DNA from: Deltaproteobacteria bacterium | GTDB taxonomy: Bacteria; Myxococcota; UBA796; SXON01 | NCBI GenBank assembly: GCA_947483545.1 | Contig: CANKNP010000040.1 | Location: 1 to 21,100 of the forward strand | Length of the DNA: 21,100 bases | Direction: 5' to 3' | Part shown: positions 1 through 7,527 of the stretch, piece after piece | How the letters are laid out: the number at the start of each line of letters is the position of its first letter | Position numbering within the stretch: the stretch's first letter is position 1 | Translations under genes and position numbers: made by a program | Notes under the pieces: generated by a model | What the model saw: the letters and a program-made list of their open reading frames with translations, nothing else | Databases searched by the model: none | What the model was told of the DNA's origin: nothing

Positions 1-45
1 CCCCTCCGTCGCTCCCGCCGCGTTTCTTGATAGCCGCGCTCCGCT

Positions 46-1470
46 GTGTCCCTCGTCCTGCTCTGCTCGCTCGCTGTCGCCGAAGATCGGCTCCTGCTCT
101 CGCTCCCAGAGGCGTTGGAGCGCGCGGGCGCCCACAACCCCTCGGTCGAGAACGCCACGCAGTCGTTGATCGCCGCCGACGGCAGCCTCCTCGCTGCCCA
201 GAGCAGCTTCGGGCCCAGCGTGAGCGGCGAGACCGCCTGGTACGCGTCCACGAACGAAGGAAGCGGACAGTTCGGCGAGTACTACGCCGATCTCTCCGGA
301 TGGAGCGCGACCCTCGGCGCCAGTCAAGGGTTCGCCACCGGCACGGCGCTGTCGCTGAACCTCGAAAACACGCAATCGAAGTACCTTTACCGCCTCAAGG
401 GCCTGGACTCTGAGTTCACCGACGAGCCGCAATACCAGTCAAAGCTGTCAGTGAGCGTGTCCCAGTCGCTGTTGCAGGGGCTTGGCTTTGGCTACAACCT
501 GCAAGCCGTTCGGGCCGCCCGGAGCGCCATCTCCGTCGCAGAGGCCAACCGCCAGACCGCGCGCCAGACCGTGCTGGCCGGCACCGCGAAAGCGTACTGG
601 GCGCTCAGTCACGCTCGACGCCTCGCTGACATCGCGCGGCAGACAGCGAGCCTGCAGCGTGCGCAGGGCGAGGTCGTCACCGCCCTGGTCGGCGCCGGGC
701 GTCTCGCGGACGTGGAGAGGCTCCGGATGGAGGCTGCTATCGCCCAGGCGGATCGGGCCGTGCTGCTCGCCGATGACGCCGCAGCCACCGCCGAGGATGC
801 GCTGGTGGTACTGATCGGCGAGACACCAGGGGCCACGGTGGAGCTCACCACGTCGCCGGAACCGCCACAGGACCTGAGCCTCGACCCGGCCGACGTCGTG
901 AACGTCGTGCTTCAAGGCAACCCCGAGCTCGTCGCGCTCCGGATCCAGGCAGACGCCGCGGCTGCCGCCGTACGTGCCGACAGGCAGGGCCTGCTGCCCG
1001 ACCTCGTCGCAACAGGCAGCTACAACCTGCAAGGTTACGCGCCCTCGCTCGGCGGCGCGTGGGAGGAGCTGGGCTCGGCGACGTTGCCCGGGTGGAGCCT
1101 CGGCGCGCGCGTGGACGTGCCGCTCCTCAACCAGGCGGACCGCGGGGCGCTGCAAGGCTCCCAAGCGGCCGAGGCGCAGGCGCAGATCGCCGTGCGGTCG
1201 CTGGAGGCGTCCCTCGCCGAACAGGCCCGGGGGCAGGTCCGGACCGTCACGAGCGCGAGGGAAAACGTGCGACTGTGCGCTCAGAACGTGCGTTTGCAAG
1301 AGGCCACGCTGCTCGCCGAACGTGCACGAGTGGAAGAGGGGCGGGCGCTGCAGAAAGACCTCATCCAGGCGGTGCGGGACCTGGACAACGCGAAGGTCGA
1401 GGCAGAGGGCGCCTCGGCCGACTACGAGACGGCGATCATTGAGTTGATGCGGTTGGAGGGGAAGTTGTAG
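46..1470 (+). CDS. TolC-family outer membrane efflux protein
   Basis: Outer-membrane channel of a tripartite efflux or type I secretion system, spanning outer membrane and periplasm. The 474-residue product has the duplicated OEP architecture: a first half with long Ala/Gln/Arg-rich helices (around residues 150-260, with the typical GRLADVERLRMEAA segment) and a second half with the same pattern (around 300-470, ending in a helical RDLDNAKVEAEGASADYE-type stretch). A short signal peptide is visible, with likely cleavage after AVA at residue 12, although it lacks a basic n-region. The start is GTG at 46; an in-frame tandem TGA TAG at 28-33 blocks any longer form. Those stops may end an upstream gene whose last codons occupy 1-30. 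Its partner adaptor and pump are not in the window. The 3' end overlaps the convergent transporter gene by 35 bp. Confidence 0.9.
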   Translation: MSLVLLCSLAVAEDRLLLSLPEALERAGAHNPSVENATQSLIAADGSLLAAQSSFGPSVSGETAWYASTNEGSGQFGEYYADLSGWSATLGASQGFATGTALSLNLENTQSKYLYRLKGLDSEFTDEPQYQSKLSVSVSQSLLQGLGFGYNLQAVRAARSAISVAEANRQTARQTVLAGTAKAYWALSHARRLADIARQTASLQRAQGEVVTALVGAGRLADVERLRMEAAIAQADRAVLLADDAAATAEDALVVLIGETPGATVELTTSPEPPQDLSLDPADVVNVVLQGNPELVALRIQADAAAAAVRADRQGLLPDLVATGSYNLQGYAPSLGGAWEELGSATLPGWSLGARVDVPLLNQADRGALQGSQAAEAQAQIAVRSLEASLAEQARGQVRTVTSARENVRLCAQNVRLQEATLLAERARVEEGRALQKDLIQAVRDLDNAKVEAEGASADYETAIIELMRLEGKL

Positions 1471-2317
1471 GGGATCTGGGGGCTGGCCAGACCGCCATCC
1501 CCACCCCCGCAAACAACACGAGCGCCCACGCCCCGTCCCGCGGTGTAGGCATCTCCCCCAGCGTCAGCGCCGCGACGATCGCGGCGCCCAGCGGTTCGAG
1601 CAGGATCACCGTCGCGATCACGCTGGCAGGCACGTACCGCATCGCCCAGTTGAAGCCGATGTGGCCGAGGATCTGGGGACCGAGCGCCATTGCGACAATC
1701 ACGCCAAGGGTCACCCGGTCGGAGGACCAGAGCGGTACGCCCTGAGCGACGGCGAGGACGAGAAGTGCGGCGGCAGCGGACAAACACACGGCGGGCCCGT
1801 ACACCCCGATGGCCACACGCGGGCGAACAACGCTGCCAATCACGAAGTAGCCGGCCCCGAGCCAGCTCCCGAGCAGGGCCAACGCATCGCCACGGAGGGA
1901 GCCGCCCTCGGGGCGGGCGCTCGTGGCGAGCCCGACGATGCCGACAAGGGCGAGGGCAATGCCCGGCCAATAACGACGAGGGGGCGGACGGCGCAGCAGG
2001 ACCGCCTCCAACAGGCCGACCCACACCGGGGTGGTGCAGACCAGCACGGTCGAACGAAGGACAGAGGTCGCAGCCAGCGAGCTGAACCAGCTCCAGAAGT
2101 GAAGGGCCAGCAGGGTGCCGGCCGCCGCCATGAGGGCGAGATCGCGGGGGGCGGGCCGGACGAAGCCGCGAACGCTGAACGGGGCGAGCAGCAAACTGGC
2201 GAGGAGGACCCGCCCGAACGCAAGGGTGAGCGCGTGGGCGTCCGGCGCCAGCCGGACAAGGGTGCCGGCGGCCGAGACGGCCAAGAGCGCGGTGGTGAGG
2301 ACGAGCCAGAGCTTCAA
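1436..2317 (-). CDS. EamA/DMT-superfamily transporter
   Basis: Inner-membrane transporter of the drug/metabolite superfamily; the substrate cannot be told from sequence. The 293-residue product has about ten hydrophobic helices in two EamA halves (roughly 1-135 and 145-280). Family-like features are the GRVLLASLLLAPF segment after TM1, a STVLVCTTPVWVGLLEA stretch in the first half, and the second-half end with VILLEPLGAAIVAALTLGE, which is typical of EamA proteins. Length is normal for the family. The start is TTG at 2317, the first start available in this frame, with no strong Shine-Dalgarno, so it is only moderately certain. The last 11 codons lie antisense to the tolC-like gene, leaving no room for an intergenic terminator. 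Confidence 0.88.
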   Translation of the reverse strand: MKLWLVLTTALLAVSAAGTLVRLAPDAHALTLAFGRVLLASLLLAPFSVRGFVRPAPRDLALMAAAGTLLALHFWSWFSSLAATSVLRSTVLVCTTPVWVGLLEAVLLRRPPPRRYWPGIALALVGIVGLATSARPEGGSLRGDALALLGSWLGAGYFVIGSVVRPRVAIGVYGPAVCLSAAAALLVLAVAQGVPLWSSDRVTLGVIVAMALGPQILGHIGFNWAMRYVPASVIATVILLEPLGAAIVAALTLGEMPTPRDGAWALVLFAGVGMAVWPAPRSPTTSPPTASTQ

Positions 2318-2381
2318 GGGGGCCGGAATATCCTGACGGGACTGGGGGGAGCGTGGGTCGGGATCCGAGCAGAGGCTTGAA

Positions 2382-2429
2382 AACCCCGCCTCCGGCGGGA
2401 GTACCCGCTGCGAGGTTAGAACCCCGCCT
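2382..2429. repeat. Stem-loop flanked by 10-bp direct repeats, upstream of the membrane protein gene
   Basis: The 10-mer AACCCCGCCT occurs at 2382-2391 and again at 2420-2429, directly before the ATG at 2430. Between them is GCGGGAGTACCCGC at 2395-2408, a hairpin with 5-bp arms and an AGTA loop. The identical 14-mer recurs at 3544-3557, beyond the other end of the gene. Function is unknown: it could be a small palindromic repeat or a 5'-UTR hairpin of the gene that follows. Confidence 0.5.
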
Positions 2430-3536
2430 ATGCCCGAGCGCGCCCCCAGACCTGCGCTCCTGCTCTTGGGGCTCCTGGCCTTGGCCTCGTCGGTCGCTCG
2501 GGGGTTGAACCCGGTGTACAGCTACTGGTTCAGCCAATGGCTGTTCTCGTACAACGCCGGGTTTGTGAAACGCGGCCTGGTGGGCAGCGTGCTTCGCCCA
2601 GCACTCCGGGGCCGCTCACCGGAGGAGATCCAGTCCCTCGTCACAGCGCTCGCCAGCGGGGTCTTCCTACTGCTCTGCGCCTGCCTGGGGACCGCGGCCT
2701 GGCGAGTGGCACGGGGCGGCGGGCTGCCGATCGTCGTGACCCTCGCGTTCCTGTCCTCCTCCGCGGTGGTGGTCGCCGCCGGCACGCTGGGCTCGCTGGA
2801 TCACGTGCTGCTAATCTTTACGTTCTGCGCGATCCTCTGCGTCGAACGCGGGCAGTTCGCCATCGCCGGCGGCATCTGCGTGATCGCCCTCGCAGTGCAT
2901 GAGATCTTCGTGATCTACGGGCTCCCGGCGGTCCTTTTCGCGCTCGTGCTCGGACACCGGCGGGACCTTCGCTGGGCCGTGCCCCCTCTCCTGTTTTTCG
3001 GCCTGCTGGTGCTCACCCAAGGTGCGCTGACCGCCGCCGATCTACACGCCGTGCGCGCGGATCTGACGACCCTCGGCGTGCTCGACCCCCAGCAGCTCGA
3101 CAACGCGATGTACCACCTCGATCACGGCTTTCTGGACAACCTGCGCGCCCAACGGCCCCGCGTGTTCGAGCACCTCCTGGATCCAGACATCGGCCGGGTC
3201 GCGTGGCCAATGATCGGCGTTCTCCTTGGCACGTCGATGGTGCTGCTGGCGGGGCGAACGGAGCGCTGGCTGGTACCCCTGGTTGTCCTCGTTCCGCTCG
3301 GTGCCCACGCCTTCGGGGGCGACGCCACGCGGTTCACGCACTTCGCAGCAATGCAAGGCTTCGCGTGCTTGTACGCCGTGGTAACGGTGGGTCGCCCAGG
3401 CGTTCCAACCCGAGACTGGTCATGGACGCTCGGGGGATTGGCAATCCTGGCGGGGGGGGCGAGCGTATTCTGGCCGACTCCGCTGATGGCAGGGTTCGTC
3501 GATCGGTGGGGGGGAGTGGGCGGCTTGGGACCCTGA
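2430..3536 (+). CDS. Polytopic membrane protein of unknown function
   Basis: A 368-residue integral membrane protein that I cannot assign to a named family. It opens with a hydrophobic helix (residues 8-25), then a short loop with FSYNAGFVKRGLVG near residues 39-52. I associate this 'N-GFVKRGL-G' pattern with hypothetical multi-pass proteins seen near surface polysaccharide genes, though no polysaccharide genes are present here. Eight to ten membrane segments follow. Possibly important polar residues inside or next to membrane segments include LGSLDHVLL (about 128-136), a His-Glu pair in AVHEIFVIYGLP (about 154-165), and GDATRFTHFAA near residue 300. The last codons (GGVGGLGP) coincide with a DNA motif that recurs at 13281-13291. 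The start is ATG at 2430 in a hairpin-rich leader; the gene appears monocistronic. Confidence 0.8.
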   Translation: MPERAPRPALLLLGLLALASSVARGLNPVYSYWFSQWLFSYNAGFVKRGLVGSVLRPALRGRSPEEIQSLVTALASGVFLLLCACLGTAAWRVARGGGLPIVVTLAFLSSSAVVVAAGTLGSLDHVLLIFTFCAILCVERGQFAIAGGICVIALAVHEIFVIYGLPAVLFALVLGHRRDLRWAVPPLLFFGLLVLTQGALTAADLHAVRADLTTLGVLDPQQLDNAMYHLDHGFLDNLRAQRPRVFEHLLDPDIGRVAWPMIGVLLGTSMVLLAGRTERWLVPLVVLVPLGAHAFGGDATRFTHFAAMQGFACLYAVVTVGRPGVPTRDWSWTLGGLAILAGGASVFWPTPLMAGFVDRWGGVGGLGP

Positions 3537-3540
3537 GCCG

Positions 3541-3633
3541 GGGGCGGGAGTACCCGCGCCGGGGGCCCGGGCGACGCTAAGTTCTTCGGCTCCGGGAGCA
3601 GCCGCGGCGCCCGCTGCGAGCCTCGCGGGCGGC
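3541..3633. terminator. GC-rich hairpin cluster between convergent genes
   Basis: Directly after the stop at 3536 lies GCGGGAGTACCCGC (3544-3557), identical to 2395-2408. A second strong hairpin occupies 3607-3633, with GCCCGC at 3609-3614 pairing with GCGGGC at 3625-3630 and two more pairs beyond a bulged G. The two flanking genes converge here, so these hairpins could stop transcription from both sides or protect transcript 3' ends. There is no U-tract, so intrinsic termination is not established. Confidence 0.35.
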
Positions 3634-3670
3634 GCTCCCGGGGTATGCCCTGCGGAATCCCAGGGCCGGG

Positions 3671-3705
3671 GCCGGCCGCGGGCCGTGGAACGCCGCTGGA
3701 ACCCC
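3671..3705. repeat. Intergenic repeat copy A (shared with 13307-13338)
   Basis: This segment begins GCCGGCCG and contains GGCCGTGGAACGCCGCTG followed by a run ending CCCC. The segment at 13307-13338 begins with the same GCCGGCCG and contains GGCCGTAGAACGCCGCTG followed by CCCC. Both copies are intergenic. Copy A ends just before the stop codon of the minus-strand lipoprotein gene. A second shared motif, GGGCGGCTTGG, lies upstream of each copy (at 3518-3528 and 13281-13291). This is consistent with a dispersed repeat family carrying a variable middle. Confidence 0.5.
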
Positions 3706-5607
3706 TCACTCACAAACCGGATCCGACCAACTGTTCAGGTTGTTCGCCTCGTCACACTCGAACACGATCCCCGCGCCGCTCTCGTCCAGATCCGCGGTCG
3801 CGAACGGCTCCTCGGAGCCCAAATCCGCTGGATCCAGCTCAAAGATCAACGGCTCACCCGTGTAGCCGGGCCGGATGGTGGCGGTGGTGTACTGGGTCTC
3901 CAGTACCGCCCCGCCGGCCCCCGCCGTGATGCTCAGCGGGATGCCCGCGGGGACCTCCAGGTTGCCAGCGTTCATGACCCACGCGCCAACGTAGACCCGA
4001 CCATCGTCGCACTCGGTCTCGCAGACATCCCAGACCTCGGCCTGCACGTCGTAGTAGTCGCCCGGGGGCGGGTTCGGGTCGCCGGACCGGAAGCTGTTGT
4101 AGGAGCTGAAGTTCGTGTTGCTGGTGGGCTGAATCTCGCCCTGGTCGCCGATGTTGGTGATGGTGTAGGCGTGCTGGTTCCAAATCTTGCGGCCGGGGGG
4201 CCAGGAGCCGCCGGCATCTCCGTAGACGCTGTAGGACTTGTTCCAGGAGCAGTGCCCGAGGATGATCTCGACCTGATCATCGTTGTCCACGTCCGCGACC
4301 ACGGGGGTCTCGAGGATCGTGTAGCTCGCGTGCTCGTTGGAGATGAGCTTGATCGATCCGTCGAGCCCGGAGAAGAAGCGGACGGAGGTCTCGTCGGCGT
4401 AGAGCACCTCGGGGTAGCCGTCCTGGTCGAAGTCGAAGAGCACGGGCCCGGCCGCGCCGGAGGAGTCCGAGATCGTCGCTTGCCATTTCACGGCGCCGCC
4501 CCAGTCGAGCGCCACCAGCTTGTTGGTAGACGCGAACACGATGTCGGGCGTGCCGTCGCCGTCGAGATCATCGACTGCAGGCGCGCCGAGGTTGCCGCCC
4601 GCGTAGGTCAACGGGCCCCAGACCTCGGTGCCGTCCGTCTCCATGCCGGTGACGTAGATCCCGCTCGTCTTCACGATCTCGCCGTCGCCATCGCCGTCGA
4701 AGTCCGCGACCGCCACGAGGCCGTCCAGGCCCGTGTTCGACCACTTCACGGTACCATCCGGGTTGTAAGCCGCGTTTCCGGTCACGAGCTCCTCCTGGCC
4801 ATCGCCGTCCAGGTCGATGGGCACCGAGAGCGTGCCGTAGGTACCGCCGGAGGGGGAGCCCCCATAAGGCGCTGCGCCCTTGCCTTTGTTGCCCTGGCCG
4901 AGCACCGCGCCGGTCGCGCCGTTCAGGATCACGTTGCCGACGGTGACCTCGGGGCGGCCGTCGCCATCCATGTCCGAGATCGAGGGGTAGTTGTAGCCGT
5001 AGCTGTCCATACTGCTGGCGAAGCTCGCCGAGGTCCAGACCACCGCGCCGGTTTGCCCGTCAAGCGCGGTCAACTTGTTGGTGCCAGCGCCAACGACCTC
5101 GGGCCAGCCGTCGCCGTCCAGGTCGCCGATCGCGAAGCCGCCGTCTTGGCCGACGTTTGTCGTTGTACGCCAGTATTCTCCGGAACCATCGCCCTTCATC
5201 GCCACGACCTTGCCGTTGCCCTGACCCGAGGTCCCGCCCTGGTAGATCACGATGGCAGCCATGTCGTCTGCATCGATGGCGCCGGAGCCGTTCGAATCCA
5301 CGATCTGCCCGACCCCTGGCGGGCCGCAGAACGACGAAGTGCCGTAGTGGTACTCGACGACAGGCGTGAAAGACCCCGTTTGAAGGTCAACCTCACACTC
5401 GGTGTTCAGATCCACGGCGTGCGGCGAGGCCTCCAGGCCCTCGCAGAGGTCGGAGAAGTCGGAATCCGTCCCGGGGTCGAACGCGGTGTCCGAGTCGAGC
5501 GTGCCCTCGCCGTCGGCGTTCCCCTTGAGGTCGTACTCGGAGCAGCCGGCGAGCGCGAGGACCCAGAAGCCCCCAAGGGTGAGGGTCGAAGAGCGCGTAG
5601 CCAGCAT
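3706..5607 (-). CDS. FG-GAP/VCBS-repeat lipoprotein with CARDB-like C-terminus
   Basis: Predicted outer-surface or periplasmic lipoprotein of 633 residues. The signal peptide ends in lipobox LAGC with the acylated Cys at 22, followed by an acidic, flexible linker. At least seven calcium-loop motifs of the FG-GAP beta-propeller type follow at roughly 45-residue spacing: DLDGDGWPEV (~163), DMDGDGRPEV (~209), DLDGDGQEEL (~264), DFDGDGDGEI (~301), DLDGDGTPDI (~345), DFDQDGYPEV (~389) and DVDNDDQVEI (~436). An EF-hand-like DSNGSGAIDADD sits near 107. The final ~115 residues resemble a CARDB/adhesion-type beta-sandwich and end in CDEANNLNSWSDPVC, a pattern common after such domains. The ATG at 5607 is well placed before the signal peptide. 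The gene is divergent from the carbon-nitrogen hydrolase, with a 74-bp gap. Ligand binding or adhesion is likely, but the partner is unknown. Confidence 0.9.
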   Translation of the reverse strand: MLATRSSTLTLGGFWVLALAGCSEYDLKGNADGEGTLDSDTAFDPGTDSDFSDLCEGLEASPHAVDLNTECEVDLQTGSFTPVVEYHYGTSSFCGPPGVGQIVDSNGSGAIDADDMAAIVIYQGGTSGQGNGKVVAMKGDGSGEYWRTTTNVGQDGGFAIGDLDGDGWPEVVGAGTNKLTALDGQTGAVVWTSASFASSMDSYGYNYPSISDMDGDGRPEVTVGNVILNGATGAVLGQGNKGKGAAPYGGSPSGGTYGTLSVPIDLDGDGQEELVTGNAAYNPDGTVKWSNTGLDGLVAVADFDGDGDGEIVKTSGIYVTGMETDGTEVWGPLTYAGGNLGAPAVDDLDGDGTPDIVFASTNKLVALDWGGAVKWQATISDSSGAAGPVLFDFDQDGYPEVLYADETSVRFFSGLDGSIKLISNEHASYTILETPVVADVDNDDQVEIILGHCSWNKSYSVYGDAGGSWPPGRKIWNQHAYTITNIGDQGEIQPTSNTNFSSYNSFRSGDPNPPPGDYYDVQAEVWDVCETECDDGRVYVGAWVMNAGNLEVPAGIPLSITAGAGGAVLETQYTTATIRPGYTGEPLIFELDPADLGSEEPFATADLDESGAGIVFECDEANNLNSWSDPVCE

Positions 5608-5636
5608 GAGAGACTCCGGAGTTTGAGCACGCTACC

Positions 5637-5658
5637 GTGGCCGCGTGCCAACGGCCAC
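5637..5658. promoter_or_regulatory. Inverted repeat in the 74-bp divergent intergenic region
   Basis: GTGGCCG at 5637-5643 and CGGCCAC at 5652-5658 are perfect 7-bp arms around an 8-nt spacer, 23 bp before the hydrolase ATG. A separate perfect 10-bp palindrome, ACTCCGGAGT, is at 5613-5622, next to the start of the minus-strand lipoprotein gene. Either could be an operator or a leader hairpin. No convincing -35/-10 pair was found. Confidence 0.3.
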
Positions 5659-5681
5659 TGCAATCGGTTAGACTCAGAACG

Positions 5682-6410
5682 ATGCTGGCCGTCGTTCAGT
5701 TCAAGCCCCGGCGCGGTGCGCGCAACGCGAACCTGGTCAAGCTGGTGGAGCTGGCGACCCAGGCGTTGGCGGGCGGCGCAAAGCTGCTCGTTCTCCCCGA
5801 AATGTGCGCGACCGGATACCGTTTTCCGAACCCCGAGGTGGTCCGCCCGATGAGCGAAGCCCCCCGTGGGCCCACGTTCAAGGCCTTTCAGCCCCTCGCC
5901 AAGCAGTACGGGGCCACCATCGTGGTCGGCTTCGTGGAGGACTTCGAGGGCAAGCTGTACAACGCGGCGCTGGTCATCAGCCCCGAGGGCCGGGTCGAAG
6001 CCCTCTACCGGAAGCGCCTGCTCTACATCGACGATCACACCTGGGCGAACCCCGGCGACATGCCTTACCCGCTGTTCCGCACACGCTACGGAATGGCGAC
6101 GGTGGGGATCTGCATGGACATCAACGATCCCCGCTTCCTCACGCACTTGAGGCGTACAAAGCCGGATATCGTGTGCTTTCCCACAAACTGGGTGGACCAG
6201 GGCGAGAGCCCGCACCCCTACTGGATCAGCCAGTTGAAAGGCTGGAACGGGTACCTCGTCGCGGCGGACCGCTACGGGGAGGAGGACGGTGTGCGGTTCT
6301 GCGGGCGGTCCTGCGTGCTCAAGGCGGGCGAGGTGCTTGTGAGCGGGCCGCCCGAGGGGGACGGCTGGTGGGGCTTCCAGCCCGAGGCCAAGCCGCCGTC
6401 GGGGGGCTGA
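5682..6410 (+). CDS. Carbon-nitrogen hydrolase (nitrilase superfamily amidohydrolase)
   Basis: Cytoplasmic amidase/nitrilase-fold enzyme that cleaves a C-N bond of an unknown amide or carbamoyl substrate. The 242-residue product carries the complete catalytic triad: Glu40 in VLPEMCATGY, Lys111 in YRKRLLY and Cys144 in VGICMDIND. The NAALVISPEG segment before the Lys is also characteristic. Length is slightly short for the family (usually 260-300). The C-terminus is a low-complexity Gly/Pro tail. I chose ATG 5682 because it places MLAVVQFKPRRG at the usual N-terminus of the fold; a longer GTG form from 5637 would add an unrelated peptide and run through an inverted repeat. The gene converges on the winged-helix gene with only 6 bp between the ends. 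A ring-opening amidase or omega-amidase-like role is possible, but nothing nearby specifies a substrate. Confidence 0.88.
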   Translation: MLAVVQFKPRRGARNANLVKLVELATQALAGGAKLLVLPEMCATGYRFPNPEVVRPMSEAPRGPTFKAFQPLAKQYGATIVVGFVEDFEGKLYNAALVISPEGRVEALYRKRLLYIDDHTWANPGDMPYPLFRTRYGMATVGICMDINDPRFLTHLRRTKPDIVCFPTNWVDQGESPHPYWISQLKGWNGYLVAADRYGEEDGVRFCGRSCVLKAGEVLVSGPPEGDGWWGFQPEAKPPSGG

Positions 6411-6416
6411 GGCTCT

Positions 6417-7244
6417 TCACCCCACCCCCCGCAGCTCCACCACCAACCGGTCCAAAATCCCGATCCGGGCCCGCAGTTGCTCGGCCAACGGCCCGTAGAG
6501 CGCCCGGGCGCGCAGCCCCATGCCGGGGCCCAGCTCAAAGCGCGCGAGCGGCTCAGGCAGGGTCGCGACCAGCTCTGAAAAGCTTCGCATGGGATGAAGC
6601 TGGTACGCCCCCCCTTGTGCCTGGATCAGGGCCGTCAGACCTGGGATGTCCCTCGGGCCAGTCCGGGCCAGAGCCTCCATCTCCAGGCCGTGCCGGACGC
6701 GCTCGTCCAAGTCGTGCAGCGCGCCCTCCAGGCGGCGCCGCTCAGCCTGGAGGATCCGCACGGGATCGAGGCGGGAGAGCACGCGGGCTTCAGGGGCGCG
6801 GGCCGCGCCATGAACGCGGGCGGCGATGGCGTGGCGGTAGCTGGCCGCGGCCGTGGCCAAGAACACGGTCTCCTCAAAGGTCCGCTGGGCGCGGGGGTCT
6901 ACGAGCACATCGACCAGGTGGAGGATCCCGGTGGGCACGAGCTGGTAGCGGGGGTGGCGACCCGCGCCGACGGTCGCATGGCCCTCGACGACGAGCCGGC
7001 CGAGGACCCGCCGCACCTGCGTGAGGTCCAGGTCCACGCCGGGGCGAAGCAGGTCATCCTCCATCCAGTTGGTGAAGAGCAGGAAAAAGAAGCGGACGTC
7101 CACGACCCGGAAGCCGGTGGGACCCGCGGCGTCGGCGGCGAGCATCGCGGCGGTGAGCACCGTGGCGTGCGTGGAGACGGTGCCGGCGCGGGATGTGAGG
7201 ACAGTGTCTGTTGGCATCGATGGGACTAACGCCTCAGGCGGCAT
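6417..7244 (-). CDS. Winged-helix DNA-binding-like protein, function unknown
   Basis: The 275-residue product is not one I can name. Residues about 45-115 look like a winged helix-turn-helix: a helical FFFLLFTNW segment, then LDLTQVRRVLGRLVVEG as a likely recognition-helix region, then a wing with GAGRHPRYQLVPTGILHLVD. This arrangement resembles PadR- or PaaX-type regulators, but the rest (Arg/Leu-rich helices, about 130-275) matches neither clearly. The gene is divergent from the hydroxylase/HTTM pair across a 283-bp region containing a dyad, so it could regulate that pair; this is inference from position only. The start is ambiguous between ATG 7244 and an in-frame ATG at 7217; neither has a good Shine-Dalgarno. 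Confidence 0.7.
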   Translation of the reverse strand: MPPEALVPSMPTDTVLTSRAGTVSTHATVLTAAMLAADAAGPTGFRVVDVRFFFLLFTNWMEDDLLRPGVDLDLTQVRRVLGRLVVEGHATVGAGRHPRYQLVPTGILHLVDVLVDPRAQRTFEETVFLATAAASYRHAIAARVHGAARAPEARVLSRLDPVRILQAERRRLEGALHDLDERVRHGLEMEALARTGPRDIPGLTALIQAQGGAYQLHPMRSFSELVATLPEPLARFELGPGMGLRARALYGPLAEQLRARIGILDRLVVELRGVG

Positions 7245-7527
7245 CGAACGCTGGCACCGGATGTAACATAACTGAGGGGCTCATAATTGGTATGTCGGGA
7301 TGACATCCGGGGAGCAAGGCCGGAAGAAAGAGGGCAAAGCTCGGTCTCGGCAGGTGCATCACCGGCCGTAACGTCCCCGCCGCCCGCCGATGTGCAGCGG
7401 CGTTTCACGGCCAGATTGGAACCGCACGACGGTGGAACCGAGCCGCCCAACGACCATCAAAGACATTGTCTGTTGAACGCCCGCACGATCTCACCCGTAG
7501 CCGCGTACCTTGCATCGAGAGGTCCGC
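7245..7527. promoter_or_regulatory. Divergent intergenic region with a 15-bp dyad
   Basis: This 283-bp region separates the winged-helix gene from the hydroxylase gene. Its left part (about 7261-7300) is unusually AT-rich for this window and holds ATGTC-GGGAT-GACAT at 7292-7306, a dyad with 5-bp arms. An outer pair, GGATGT at 7259-7264 and ACATCC at 7303-7308, overlaps it. These are candidate operator or promoter elements for either gene. The rest (about 7310-7510) shows no convincing gene. A GAGAGG Shine-Dalgarno at 7517-7522 serves the ATG at 7528. Confidence 0.35.

Noticed and set aside
1422..2537. Alternative minus-strand frame of 371 codons over the EamA gene, and plus-strand frames of 239 and 131 codons there.
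   Set aside because: The 293-residue frame has ten hydrophobic helices and EamA motifs; the others are Arg/Pro/Gly-rich shadows.
3685..5853. Long open frame of 722 codons on the plus strand, antisense to the FG-GAP lipoprotein gene.
   Set aside because: It mirrors the whole lipoprotein gene and its regularity comes from the repeated DxDxDG codons on the other strand. The minus-strand frame has a signal peptide and seven family motifs; this one has none.
5804..7024. Plus-strand open frame of 406 codons crossing the hydrolase and winged-helix genes.
   Set aside because: It crosses a convergent gene boundary, is out of frame with the catalytic triad of the hydrolase and consists of Arg/Gly/Pro-rich sequence.
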